A stretch of 23,571 nucleotides of DNA from positions 1-23,571 of the IMG/VR virus record IMGVR_UViG_3300005607_000057; one strand, given 5' to 3'. The first letter of the stretch is position 1. Each line of letters starts with the position of its first letter. This document shows positions 7,475 to 13,345 of this stretch, one piece after another. Made by a program: the position numbers and the translations under genes. The notes under the pieces are model-generated. The model saw nothing but the letters and a program-made list of their open reading frames with translations, did not search any database and was not told where the DNA came from. This DNA comes from a virus.

Positions 7475-7623
7475 GACAATCCGGTCTAGAGCCAAGGGGT
7501 AACCCCATCCTGACCGCACGGGCCATCCTGAGGGCGGCTCGTGGGCCGTCGAGGGGGCTCAAAAACGTCCCCGATGGGCCCTCGAGGGTCCCGTGCCCCG
7601 GAGCTGTTGTACAACCCACTTCG
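7475..7623. other. Intergenic region with inverted repeats
   Basis: No gene is visible. GGGGTAACCCC occurs near 7497-7507, and TCGAGGG near 7549-7555 pairs with CCCTCGA near 7583-7589, with further GGCC/GGTCC complementarity outside it, giving a hairpin of roughly 50 nt. No T-run follows, so it is not a standard terminator. It could be a processing or terminator-like structure between the 6893 gene and the promoter at 7624. Confidence 0.4.
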
Positions 7624-7652
7624 GTGCAAGCCGGGGAAGGCTGTGGTACACT
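7624..7652 (+). promoter_or_regulatory. Promoter, near-copy of the DNA ligase promoter
   Basis: GTGCAA (7624-7629), 17-nt spacer, TACACT (7647-7652), then GTAACC and ATG 7659. The stretch from CTGTGG through the start codon and next codon is identical to that before the DNA ligase gene at 171. Conservation of the spacer next to the -10 suggests either a recent duplication or a shared regulator. Confidence 0.7.
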
Positions 7653-7658
7653 GTAACC

Positions 7659-7868
7659 ATGGCAATCCTGTTCATCGCCTGTGTCATCCTGGGCCTGGTC
7701 TTCACGCGGAGCTTCCGCCTGCTGACGGCGCTCCTCATCGTGTTCGTCTTCGGCGGCTTCATCATGGGATGGTGCATGGCGATGCACTCCCACCCGTTCG
7801 TCGCCCTGGGCGGCGCGCTCGGGGTCGGGTACCTGGGCATCCGGGTCATCAAGCACATCTACACCTGA
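7659..7868 (+). CDS. Small integral membrane protein, 69 aa (leaderless)
   Basis: Three hydrophobic segments (about residues 2-17, 22-41, 47-65) fill almost the whole protein. The frame is open upstream, but ATG 7659 is chosen because the promoter's -10 ends 6 nt before it. No family recognised; probably an inner-membrane protein. The next gene begins 7 nt after the stop, so both are likely on one transcript. Confidence 0.75.
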   Translation: MAILFIACVILGLVFTRSFRLLTALLIVFVFGGFIMGWCMAMHSHPFVALGGALGVGYLGIRVIKHIYT

Positions 7869-7875
7869 GGGTCAC

Positions 7876-8265
7876 ATGGGCGAGGTCATCAGCATCCACG
7901 CGAAGAGCAGCGCCGTCGTCACCCGACCCGAGAGGGCCAAACCGCCCGAGGACATCAAGCTGTCGCTCGCCAACTGGCGTCTAGCGGGCTGCTGGCAGCC
8001 CATCCCGGCCGACTACCTCGAGTGGCACTTCAACCTGGCCGGCGAGGAGTTGGACAGGATCGCTGACAAGTACCGGCTCGAGATCTTGAACGACCCCCGG
8101 TTCGTCAGCAGCGATCACGCGCGAGCCTTCATCGTCAACGTGCTGACCTTCCGCCAGCACACCCTCAACCTCCAGTGGGACGACACCCGGCAGGCGTTCA
8201 TGAAGCGAGTCCCGCTCGACGGACACATCATCTACGAACCGCTGCGAGAGTGCGACCTGGCCTGA
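7876..8265 (+). CDS. Hypothetical protein, 129 aa
   Basis: It starts at ATG 7876 with GAGGG about 6 nt upstream, unlike the leaderless genes around it. The protein appears soluble, mixed alpha/beta, with conserved-looking aromatic segments (CWQPIPADYLEWHFNL, FIVNVLTFRQHTLNLQWDD). No enzyme motif recognised. Probably translated from the transcript started at 7659. Confidence 0.7.
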   Translation: MGEVISIHAKSSAVVTRPERAKPPEDIKLSLANWRLAGCWQPIPADYLEWHFNLAGEELDRIADKYRLEILNDPRFVSSDHARAFIVNVLTFRQHTLNLQWDDTRQAFMKRVPLDGHIIYEPLRECDLA

Positions 8266-8266
8266 T

Positions 8267-8296
8267 GTGAACGTGCCAGCCTACCTAAGGTAGGAT
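8267..8296 (+). promoter_or_regulatory. Promoter of gene at 8304
   Basis: GTGAAC (8267-8272), 18-nt spacer, TAGGAT (8291-8296), then 7 nt to ATG 8304. CCTACCTAAGGTAGG around 8282-8295 is a short inverted repeat (CCTACC/GGTAGG) overlapping the -10 and could be a repressor site. Confidence 0.6.
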
Positions 8297-8303
8297 TGGG
8301 CAC

Positions 8304-8543
8304 ATGAGAACCCACCAGCGGGTCAGTCGTCACATCAGTGGTCCGCGCGGCGGTCATGTCTTCATCCCGCAGTGGCGCATGCGCCAGATCCGCTGGGAAG
8401 AGGCGGTGGTCAATGCCCGAGCCAACCGCGAGGGGCGCGACAAGGCCAACGTCCAGCACATGGACTGCCACTGCGGCAGCATCGGCTGTCTGCGCACTCC
8501 CATCGATGTTGGGAAGCGTGACTACTACCGGATGACGGCGTGA
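8304..8543 (+). CDS. Small Cys/His-containing protein, 79 aa (leaderless)
   Basis: A 79-residue basic protein. Near the C-terminus HMDCHCGSIGC holds two His and three Cys that could bind a metal. The rest is Arg-rich. No family recognised. Start set by the -10 TAGGAT 7 nt upstream. Its TGA overlaps the ATG of the next tiny gene (TGATG). Confidence 0.6.
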   Translation: MRTHQRVSRHISGPRGGHVFIPQWRMRQIRWEEAVVNARANREGRDKANVQHMDCHCGSIGCLRTPIDVGKRDYYRMTA

Positions 8544-8641
8544 TGCCCGCCCTGGTCGTCTTCCCGCTGGCACTCCTTGGTCCAGTGGGTTGGTACATCG
8601 CTCTCGCGTTTTGCGCGCGGTCCGCTCACTACGAGCGGTGA
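8543..8641 (+). CDS. Tiny membrane protein, 32 aa
   Basis: A 32-codon frame from ATG 8543 to TGA 8639-8641: MPALVVFPLALLGPVGWYIAL and then a short polar tail. It is one predicted membrane segment. The TGATG overlap with the preceding gene argues for coupled translation. Small single-span proteins of this kind are common in phages; function unknown. It is short enough to be a chance frame. Confidence 0.45.
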   Translation: MPALVVFPLALLGPVGWYIALAFCARSAHYER

Positions 8642-8667
8642 ACCCTTCAACGGTCGGGAGGTAGGAT
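8638..8667 (+). promoter_or_regulatory. Promoter of the metallopeptidase/VWA gene
   Basis: GTGAAC (8638-8643), 18-nt spacer and TAGGAT (8662-8667), the same two hexamers and spacing as the promoter at 8267-8296. ATG 8674 follows after 6 nt (ACGTCT), with no RBS. Confidence 0.65.
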
Positions 8668-8673
8668 ACGTCT

Positions 8674-10155
8674 ATGCTGTGGACGCCGCAGACAAGCCTG
8701 TGGATGGCAGAGGCCCAACCCAAGGAAGAGGAGAAGGGCCCGCGTGTGATGGGCGAACAGAACACGGGGAAGCGACGCCACGGGCTTCGTACCTGTGACA
8801 GCGACTTCAACCTCGGCCGCCACCTGATCCCCTACCTCCAGGACGTACCGTTCTACGCCGAGATCTCGCGCTACGTCAAGAAGCGCTACACGCACGACAT
8901 CCCGACAGCGGCAGTCAGCTACGATCCGACCGACGACCAGGTCGTCATGTGGGTCAACCCCGAGTTCATGGGCGGGGGCACCTACTACAGCGAAGCTCGT
9001 GGCAAGGAGGTCACCTGTGAGCCGCTGACCAACTGGGAGATTCGTGGAGTCCTCAACCACGAGTTCGACCACCTGTGGAGCGGTCACCTCAACGCTCGAC
9101 GGAGGACACCCGCCGACGATTGGAACGTTGGCACCGACCTGGCCATCAACTCCCTCATCGTCAAGCACGCAGTCCAGCCCCGTGACCTGGAGCCCGGACA
9201 GGTTGCCCGGCCGCTCCCCAAGATGGGGCTGATCCCCGGCGTCAAGCCCTGGATCGACCCCGAGCGTTTCGCCGAGCTCGATGACAGGTCGAAAGCAGCG
9301 ACGTTGCGTCGCTGCGAGCTCATCGCCTCCTTCCCTCCCTTGAAGGCCAGCGAGTGGTACTTCGACCGCCTCATGGAGGACCGGAAGAAGAACGGGGAAG
9401 ACGACGGAGGCGTCGAGTACGCCATCGGTCCGATGGACGACCACGACGGGTGGGACGACATCCCCGAAGAGCTCCGCGAGTACGTCGAAGGCAAGGTCAA
9501 GGGCATCGTCGAGAAAGCTGTCCGTCACGCCGACTCGCAGTCGGAGGGCTGGGGCAACATCCCCGAAGAGATCCGGGCCGAGATCCGGAAGTACATCAGC
9601 ACCGTCGTCAACTGGCGCGCGGTGCTCCGCCAGTTCATCGGCAGCATCATCCGCGGCGCGCGGACGACATCGATCAAGCGCATCAACCGACGCTACCCGT
9701 ACATCCACCCGGGCGTCAAGCGGGGCTACACCGCCAAGCTGTTCATCGCCATCGACGAGTCGGGGTCAGTCAGCGACGAGATGGTCGCCATGTTCTTCAA
9801 CGAGCTGGACCAGCTGACGCGCAAGGTGGACATCACCCTGTGCCACTTCGACTGCCACGCTGGACCGAAAGACCTGTACGAGTGGCGGAAGGGCATGCGG
9901 CCCAAGCTGCACCGGACCAAGATGGGTGGCACCGACTTCTCGGCGCCCACTCGCATCGTCAACGACCCGAAGAACCGTGGCAGGTGGGACGGCATGCTGA
10001 TCATGACTGACGGCCAGGCGCCGAAGCCCATCCCCAGCCGCGTCAAGCGCGGGTGGGTCCTCGGACAGGGCTGCAAGCTGTTGTTCGAGAACGAGTGTGA
10101 CGAGATGCAGATCTTCCTGACGAAAGAACAGACGATCAAGGGAGCTTGGCGGTGA
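8674..10155 (+). CDS. DUF2201-like predicted metallopeptidase with VWA domain
   Basis: A 493-residue two-domain protein. The N-terminal half carries LNHEFDHLWSGH, an HExxH zinc motif (His129, Glu130, His133), in the layout of the DUF2201 putative metallopeptidase domain. The C-terminal half is a von Willebrand A-like domain: FIAIDESGSVS gives the MIDAS D-x-S-x-S from Asp361, followed by GGTDF and MTDG. Between them is an acidic helical linker. Related bacterial proteins often work with MoxR-type AAA ATPases; none is seen in the window. A role in protein processing or assembly is inferred. ATG 8674 is 6 nt after TAGGAT, so predicted leaderless; ATG codons at 8704 and 8749 are alternatives. Confidence 0.85.
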   Translation: MLWTPQTSLWMAEAQPKEEEKGPRVMGEQNTGKRRHGLRTCDSDFNLGRHLIPYLQDVPFYAEISRYVKKRYTHDIPTAAVSYDPTDDQVVMWVNPEFMGGGTYYSEARGKEVTCEPLTNWEIRGVLNHEFDHLWSGHLNARRRTPADDWNVGTDLAINSLIVKHAVQPRDLEPGQVARPLPKMGLIPGVKPWIDPERFAELDDRSKAATLRRCELIASFPPLKASEWYFDRLMEDRKKNGEDDGGVEYAIGPMDDHDGWDDIPEELREYVEGKVKGIVEKAVRHADSQSEGWGNIPEEIRAEIRKYISTVVNWRAVLRQFIGSIIRGARTTSIKRINRRYPYIHPGVKRGYTAKLFIAIDESGSVSDEMVAMFFNELDQLTRKVDITLCHFDCHAGPKDLYEWRKGMRPKLHRTKMGGTDFSAPTRIVNDPKNRGRWDGMLIMTDGQAPKPIPSRVKRGWVLGQGCKLLFENECDEMQIFLTKEQTIKGAWR

Positions 10156-10376
10156 ACGATTCCATCAAGACGTGGGTCGCTGAAGTCGAAGAAGCGTACG
10201 CTGACAAACGCGACATGACCGACCTGATCGCTCGGTTCACAGCCGAACCTGATGAGACCAAGATCGCGATCTGGGCAGTCCTGACGACACCCGGCATCGC
10301 CAACATCGAGTTCGCCAAGTTCGTCTACAGGCACTTCTCAAGACCCGTCCTTGCGATCTTCGGAACGGTCATCTGA
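10152..10376 (+). CDS. Hypothetical protein, 74 aa
   Basis: GTG 10152 overlaps the preceding stop, with AAGGGAG about 7 nt upstream as a good RBS inside the previous gene; an in-frame TTG at 10146 is less likely. The product is a small alpha-helical, acidic protein with a hydrophobic C-terminus (PVLAIFGTVI). No family recognised. Its TGA overlaps the ATG of the next gene, so genes 8674 to 11010 form a coupled operon. Confidence 0.7.
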   Translation: MNDSIKTWVAEVEEAYADKRDMTDLIARFTAEPDETKIAIWAVLTTPGIANIEFAKFVYRHFSRPVLAIFGTVI

Positions 10377-10708
10377 TGGCACTCATCCGGCCCACCTCAC
10401 CGAGGCTCTTTCGCCACTACGGCAGCCCTGAACAACGTGCCCAACGAGAGGTACGGTACGGCATGGGAACCGTTCTCTGGACCTTGTTCAAGCGTTGGAC
10501 GTTCACCGTCGCGCTCGGGTGGATCGTCACCCTGGTCGTTGCGTTGGTCGCTTCACCCTTTGCGTGGTGGAGCTGGAACCACGGGATCGTCCGGGCCTTC
10601 AACGCGCCCGTGATCGATTGGGGGACTGCATACTGGCTGACGCTGATGCTCGCGATGGTCACCGGCATGCTGAAGTCATCGCTGGTCGTCAACACGAGGG
10701 AGGACTGA
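10376..10708 (+). CDS. Small membrane protein with WSW/AFNAP motif (paralog B)
   Basis: A 110-residue protein with a basic N-terminal tail of about 38 residues and two membrane segments (about 42-66 and 84-103). Between them WSWNHGIVRAFNAPVIDW resembles the segment in the protein at 3747-4073. Basic tail first and the motif after the first span suggest a conserved topology. The function is unknown. Start and stop are TGATG-overlapped with neighbours. Confidence 0.75.
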   Translation: MALIRPTSPRLFRHYGSPEQRAQREVRYGMGTVLWTLFKRWTFTVALGWIVTLVVALVASPFAWWSWNHGIVRAFNAPVIDWGTAYWLTLMLAMVTGMLKSSLVVNTRED

Positions 10709-11010
10709 TGGACCCCAAGCAACCGGAGCCGTCGGAGCTCCAGAAGTTCGCGGGCCGGTACCCCCTCTACGTCAGGATCGGCTTCGCGCTCGTTGTCCTC
10801 TTTGGCATGGTCGGCAACTGCGCTGGCCGCCGTGAGGGCTCCCTCGTCGTCTTCATCATGGTGACGATCCTCTGGGCATGCACTCGCATCGTCCAGGAAG
10901 GGATCGACGCCTACCGGATCCTGACGCTGGCCAAGAAGCACGACAAGCAGAAGAAAGACGACGACAAAGACGAGGGCGGGTTCCCGCCCGGTCCACCCGC
11001 AGCGCCGTGA
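10708..11010 (+). CDS. Membrane protein with charged tail, 100 aa
   Basis: ATG 10708 overlaps the upstream stop. Two hydrophobic segments (about residues 22-38 and 46-60) are followed by a strongly charged stretch (KKHDKQKKDDDKDE) and a Pro-rich end (FPPGPPAAP). The pattern suggests an inner-membrane protein with a cytoplasmic tail. No family recognised. The stop overlaps the GTG start of the next gene. Confidence 0.7.
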   Translation: MDPKQPEPSELQKFAGRYPLYVRIGFALVVLFGMVGNCAGRREGSLVVFIMVTILWACTRIVQEGIDAYRILTLAKKHDKQKKDDDKDEGGFPPGPPAAP

Positions 11011-11483
11011 AGCCCTGGCAACACGCCAAGAACTCGGCCAAGAAGTGGGGCGGCAAGCCGGAGGACTACATCGCCCTCCACGACTGGTTCGACCAGACGA
11101 AGGCTGCATTGCCCGACATGCGGCACCGGGCGATCCTCCACTCGTCCTTCGGCATCTTCTTGTTGGAACAGCAGTTCGGCCACAACATCACCAACAGCGA
11201 CGGCAAGCGCGTCAGCGTCCGTGACGTGGGTGAAGACCACGTCGTCGAAGACCTCGGCTTCATCCCGACCCTGGAGCGCTGGCTGCAGCACCTCCCCATC
11301 GAGGAGTGGATGTTGGGCAGCCTGCGGGGTACAGTACGACATGAGCGGGATCTTCAAACCGGGGCAGCTGGTTCGGGTGTGCCCGTGGATGGACGAGAAG
11401 ATCGACCTGTTCAACGCCCCTGGTGGAGCCGCACCGACCGCAAACCAGCCCGAAGCAAGGCGCATCAGCTGGCTCGAAAGTGA
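11007..11483 (+). CDS. DUF6915-like protein with run-on C-terminus
   Basis: GTG 11007 overlaps the previous stop. Residues 1-110 (KPWQHAKNSAKKWGGKPEDYIALHDWFDQTK..., HNITNSDG, IPTLERWL) look like the DUF6915 family of small phage proteins, to my recollection; function unknown. The frame then continues for about 46 Arg-rich residues that overlap the next gene by 143 nt in another frame. These last residues have the composition of a shadow frame, so the original stop may have been lost. An ATG at 11118 is a less likely start. Confidence 0.7.
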   Translation: MKPWQHAKNSAKKWGGKPEDYIALHDWFDQTKAALPDMRHRAILHSSFGIFLLEQQFGHNITNSDGKRVSVRDVGEDHVVEDLGFIPTLERWLQHLPIEEWMLGSLRGTVRHERDLQTGAAGSGVPVDGREDRPVQRPWWSRTDRKPARSKAHQLARK

Positions 11484-11592
11484 CGACGTCGCGCTGGTCA
11501 TCGCCATCGAAAGACGGGATGCTGGCAGCGTCTACGTGCTGGGCCCCCACGGCGGGGGTTGGACATTCGGTGCGTACTTGCAAGTTGTCTGA
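11341..11592 (+). CDS. Hypothetical protein, 83 aa (leaderless)
   Basis: A -10 TACAGT (11330-11335) ends 5 nt before ATG 11341. The protein (PGQLVRVCPW..., DDVALVIAIERR, VYVLGPHGGGWTFGAYLQVV) looks like a small beta barrel and ends in a glycine/aromatic strand. No family recognised. It overlaps the 3' end of the preceding reading frame by 143 nt, and its own composition is the more protein-like of the two. Confidence 0.65.
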   Translation: MSGIFKPGQLVRVCPWMDEKIDLFNAPGGAAPTANQPEARRISWLESDDVALVIAIERRDAGSVYVLGPHGGGWTFGAYLQVV

Positions 11593-11641
11593 GGGCGGCT
11601 GAAGGGTGTAGCGTGCAGCTCGCGGGTGGTACGGTCAGTGC

Positions 11642-11869
11642 ATGAACCCTCCCATCCAGAAGGGCGAGCGTGTCGTCGTCAACGGCAACCCGTTGCCCTA
11701 CGCGCGAGCATTCGTCGCCGATTGCGTCTACGTCCCGCACGAAGCTCGGTGGGCGATCACCCTCGAGTGGCCCAACCTGCCCCCGGAGCTGGGGACATCG
11801 CCCCAGTACAGCCGCGTCTGGGACACCGACGAGGGCAAGACCTGGTACCGCTACACCGTGACGAACTGA
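11642..11869 (+). CDS. Hypothetical protein, 75 aa (leaderless)
   Basis: A -10 TACGGT (11630-11635) lies 6 nt before ATG 11642, and no RBS is seen. The product is beta-rich (KGERVVVNGNPLPYARAFVADCVYV, RWAITLEWPN, GKTWYRYTVTN) and resembles other small one-domain proteins here that begin with a G-x-R-V-V strand. Function unknown. Confidence 0.7.
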   Translation: MNPPIQKGERVVVNGNPLPYARAFVADCVYVPHEARWAITLEWPNLPPELGTSPQYSRVWDTDEGKTWYRYTVTN

Positions 11870-11881
11870 TACGTACTGATC

Positions 11882-12238
11882 ATGATGCACGGTGGTTTTG
11901 CTGAGCTGGATCTGGACGACTTGATCGACGAGGACCTGCCTCCCTCGACGGTGCGGACACCCGGGAGCGCGACCTTCCACGTCGAAGACAAGATGACAGC
12001 GCTGTTTGTCAGCGCCACGTGGCAGCTGGTCGCGACGGTCACCGACAACCGCGGCACCGTCACCACCATCGCTCAGTCGACTGAGCAGCCGTCGGCTCAC
12101 TCTGTCGCCTTCATGCAGCGCTGGGCGCGCGCGACGATCCGTAACAACAAGAAGCAGCTACGGAAGATGGGAGTCGACGTCGAAGCCACCTACCTGAAGT
12201 GGGGCGGCATCCTCGAAGACCTCGAAGAGACCGGCTGA
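11882..12238 (+). CDS. Hypothetical protein, 118 aa
   Basis: Start at ATG 11882 or 11885. A weak -10-like TACGTA (11870-11875) lies 6 nt before the first. The N-terminus is acidic (LDLDDLIDEDLPP), the middle is beta-like and the C-terminus is basic-helical (RWARATIRNNKKQLRKM). No family recognised. It is the last protein gene before the RNA-rich region, and its TGA is followed by an A-rich spacer. Confidence 0.65.
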   Translation: MMHGGFAELDLDDLIDEDLPPSTVRTPGSATFHVEDKMTALFVSATWQLVATVTDNRGTVTTIAQSTEQPSAHSVAFMQRWARATIRNNKKQLRKMGVDVEATYLKWGGILEDLEETG

Positions 12239-12254
12239 AAAAAGCGCAAAAAGT

Positions 12255-12284
12255 GTGAAACAAGTAACCGGACCGACCTAGAGT
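12255..12284 (+). promoter_or_regulatory. Likely promoter of the tRNA cluster
   Basis: GTGAAA (12255-12260), 18-nt spacer and TAGAGT (12279-12284) lie just before the first tRNA, whose 5' end is at 12294. The same GTGNAN/TANNNT hexamers and 17-18 nt spacing are seen at the leaderless genes, so the same RNA polymerase form is probably used. Confidence 0.55.
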
Positions 12285-12293
12285 ATGGTTCAC

Positions 12294-12365
12294 GGCCCCT
12301 TCGTCTAGCGGCAAGGACGTTAGGTTCTCATCCTAAAAACACGGGTTCGAGTCCCGTAGGGGTCA
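12294..12365 (+). tRNA. tRNA-Glu (CTC)
   Basis: A complete 72-nt cloverleaf: acceptor GGCCCCT/AGGGGTC, anticodon stem TTAGG/CCTAA with loop TTCTCAT, T arm ACGGG/CCCGT. Anticodon CTC reads GAG. The 3' CCA is not encoded (CCG follows). Confidence 0.92.
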
Positions 12366-12560
12366 CCGGCGAAAGCCGAACAACAACGAAACGAGATCAG
12401 TCGTCATGATGTCGAGCATGCTACCAGTGAGGACAGTGGGCGGAGGTTGCGAAAGCACCCTCGGCGGCCGCACGTCGTCCCTCCGGAGCGTGCTGCCGTT
12501 TCGTTTGCCGACCCCCCATCGGGGTTGAAATCGGCAAGCCGGTAGAGACGCCCGGCAGAA
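12366..12560 (+). ncRNA. Candidate structured RNA between tRNA-Glu and tRNA-Pro
   Basis: About 200 nt without a gene, but with strong pairing. AACGAAACG (12385-12393) pairs with CGTTTCGTT (12497-12505), closing a multi-branch domain. Inside are a GAAA-capped hairpin (12443-12462) and GCACG/CGTGC (12470-12474 with 12489-12493). GCCGA/TCGGC (12507-12511 with 12531-12535) forms a following hairpin with an inner CCCC/GGGG. Short GGC/GCC and CCGG/CCGG helices flank it. No known RNA family is recognised, and I see no tmRNA, SRP or 6S hallmarks. Confidence 0.45.
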
Positions 12561-12572
12561 GAGAAGATGAAT

Positions 12573-12645
12573 CGGAGAGTCGCCTAGCGGCTATGGCGCG
12601 TGCTTTGGGTGCACGTTACCGAGGGTTCGAGTCCCTCCTCTCCGA
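12573..12645 (+). tRNA. tRNA-Pro (TGG)
   Basis: Acceptor CGGAGAG/CTCTCCG with the C1-G72 pair typical of bacterial tRNA-Pro, anticodon stem CGTGC/GCACG, loop TTTGGGT (anticodon TGG, G37), T arm GAGGG/CCCTC. CCA is not encoded. Confidence 0.92.
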
Positions 12646-12670
12646 CTGGGTCACAAGGAGGTCCACTCTT

Positions 12671-12743
12671 CGAAGCATAGTTCAGCGGCAAGAACAACTC
12701 CTCCACACGGAGAAGATCGTGGGTTCGAGTCCCACTGCTTCGA
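12671..12743 (+). tRNA. tRNA-Val (CAC) with C33
   Basis: Acceptor CGAAGCA/TGCTTCG, D stem GTTC/GAAC, T arm GTGGG/CCCAC, A73. The anticodon loop is TCCACAC, giving anticodon CAC but with C instead of the near-universal U at position 33. Only four pairs form in the anticodon stem (CTCC/GGAG). CCA is not encoded. Confidence 0.8.
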
Positions 12744-12766
12744 CTACAGATAACAGACTCTGCGTT

Positions 12767-12853
12767 CCTCAGGTTTGACGATGTCCTAACGGAATACCGG
12801 ATGGCGCGTCTTGTGCGGCCCCTCTTCGGAGTGTCGGCTGACGCCAACTGAGG
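12767..12853 (+). ncRNA. Candidate structured RNA between tRNA-Val and tRNA-Pro
   Basis: CCTCAG (12767-12772) pairs with CTGAGG (12848-12853). Inside, GGC..GTC (12803-12810) pairs with GACGCC (12840-12845), and CTC-TTCG-GAG (12822-12831) forms a UUCG-capped hairpin. The nested order is consistent with one folded domain. No coding frame or known family is recognised. Downstream, up to 12928, are A/G-rich sequences with TAGAGT near 12910 that may be a promoter for the next tRNA. Confidence 0.35.
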
Positions 12854-12928
12854 TGGAGACTGTGGAAAATTTGAGAATGGACTGAGTGTACAGCGTAGAT
12901 GTAGTAGAGTAGAAACAGAACACAACAT

Positions 12929-13007
12929 CGGGGCATAGCGAAGCCTGGTTTATCGCGTCTGGCTGGGGGCCAGAAGATCGCAGGTTCGAATCCTGCTGTC
13001 CCGACCA
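12929..13007 (+). tRNA. tRNA-Pro (GGG), CCA encoded
   Basis: Acceptor CGGGGCA/TGTCCCG (one G-U pair), D stem GCGA/TCGC, anticodon stem TCTGG/CCAGA with loop CTGGGGG (GGG), T arm GCAGG/CCTGC, A73 at 13004 and CCA at 13005-13007. Confidence 0.9.
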
Positions 13008-13019
13008 TCGACCCTCCAC

Positions 13020-13334
13020 CCGTCACGTGGCTGAAAGCAAGTCCCTGGCTCGGGGAAAGGCACTGGCACCGGAGATTGGTCAGGTCCGATGCGTGTGGAA
13101 GCGTAACGTCACTAGCGCGCCGATCAGGCAATCTCCTATTCGGAAGCGGGGTGGTGCACCGACCTACTAACGGTCAGAGCTTGGGTGCATGCGGGTAAAA
13201 GCCCGCCGCGGTGTTGAGAGCGTCTAGCTAACGCTTGAGCCGTGTGACAGAACGACGCGACTGACACGAGGTAGGTGTGAGGAGTGACATCCTCGCCGAG
13301 GCGGTTGGAGGGTCGATACTGATGCTTCGCGGGG
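13020..13334 (+). ncRNA. Large candidate structured RNA upstream of the zincin-like gene
   Basis: A gene-free stretch of about 340 nt with a series of helices: GGAGATTG/CAATCTCC (13071-13078 with 13129-13136), TGCACC/GGTGCA (13155-13160 with 13184-13189) enclosing GACC/GGTC, GCGGG/CCCGC (13191-13206), AGCGT/ACGCT (13219-13235), CGTGT..CAG/CTG..ACACG (13241-13268) and GAGGA/TCCTC (13279-13294). This density of perfect local pairs suggests a folded RNA, either free-standing within the tRNA transcript or a cis-acting leader for the gene at 13346. No riboswitch or intron core is recognised. Confidence 0.5.
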
Positions 13335-13345
13335 TATTTACCCCC

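Noticed and set aside
8647-9708. Long minus-strand frame of 353 codons
   Set aside because: It is the antisense shadow of the metallopeptidase/VWA gene; GC-rich DNA gives long mirror frames, and it has no promoter, RBS or domain.
13071-13090. GGTCAGGTCCG, as in the conserved 4.5S/SRP RNA loop
   Set aside because: The partner strand (GGAAGGAAGCAGCC type) and the tetraloop arrangement are missing, and the flanks pair in a different way.
13230-13270. GAGCCGTGTG resembling a group II intron domain V start
   Set aside because: The second strand of domain V (ACGGTTC-like) and a maturase gene are absent; the segment pairs as a local hairpin instead.
12366-13334. tmRNA (ssrA)
   Set aside because: No tRNA-like 5' and 3' halves joined by a tag-peptide frame could be found in the three non-tRNA stretches.
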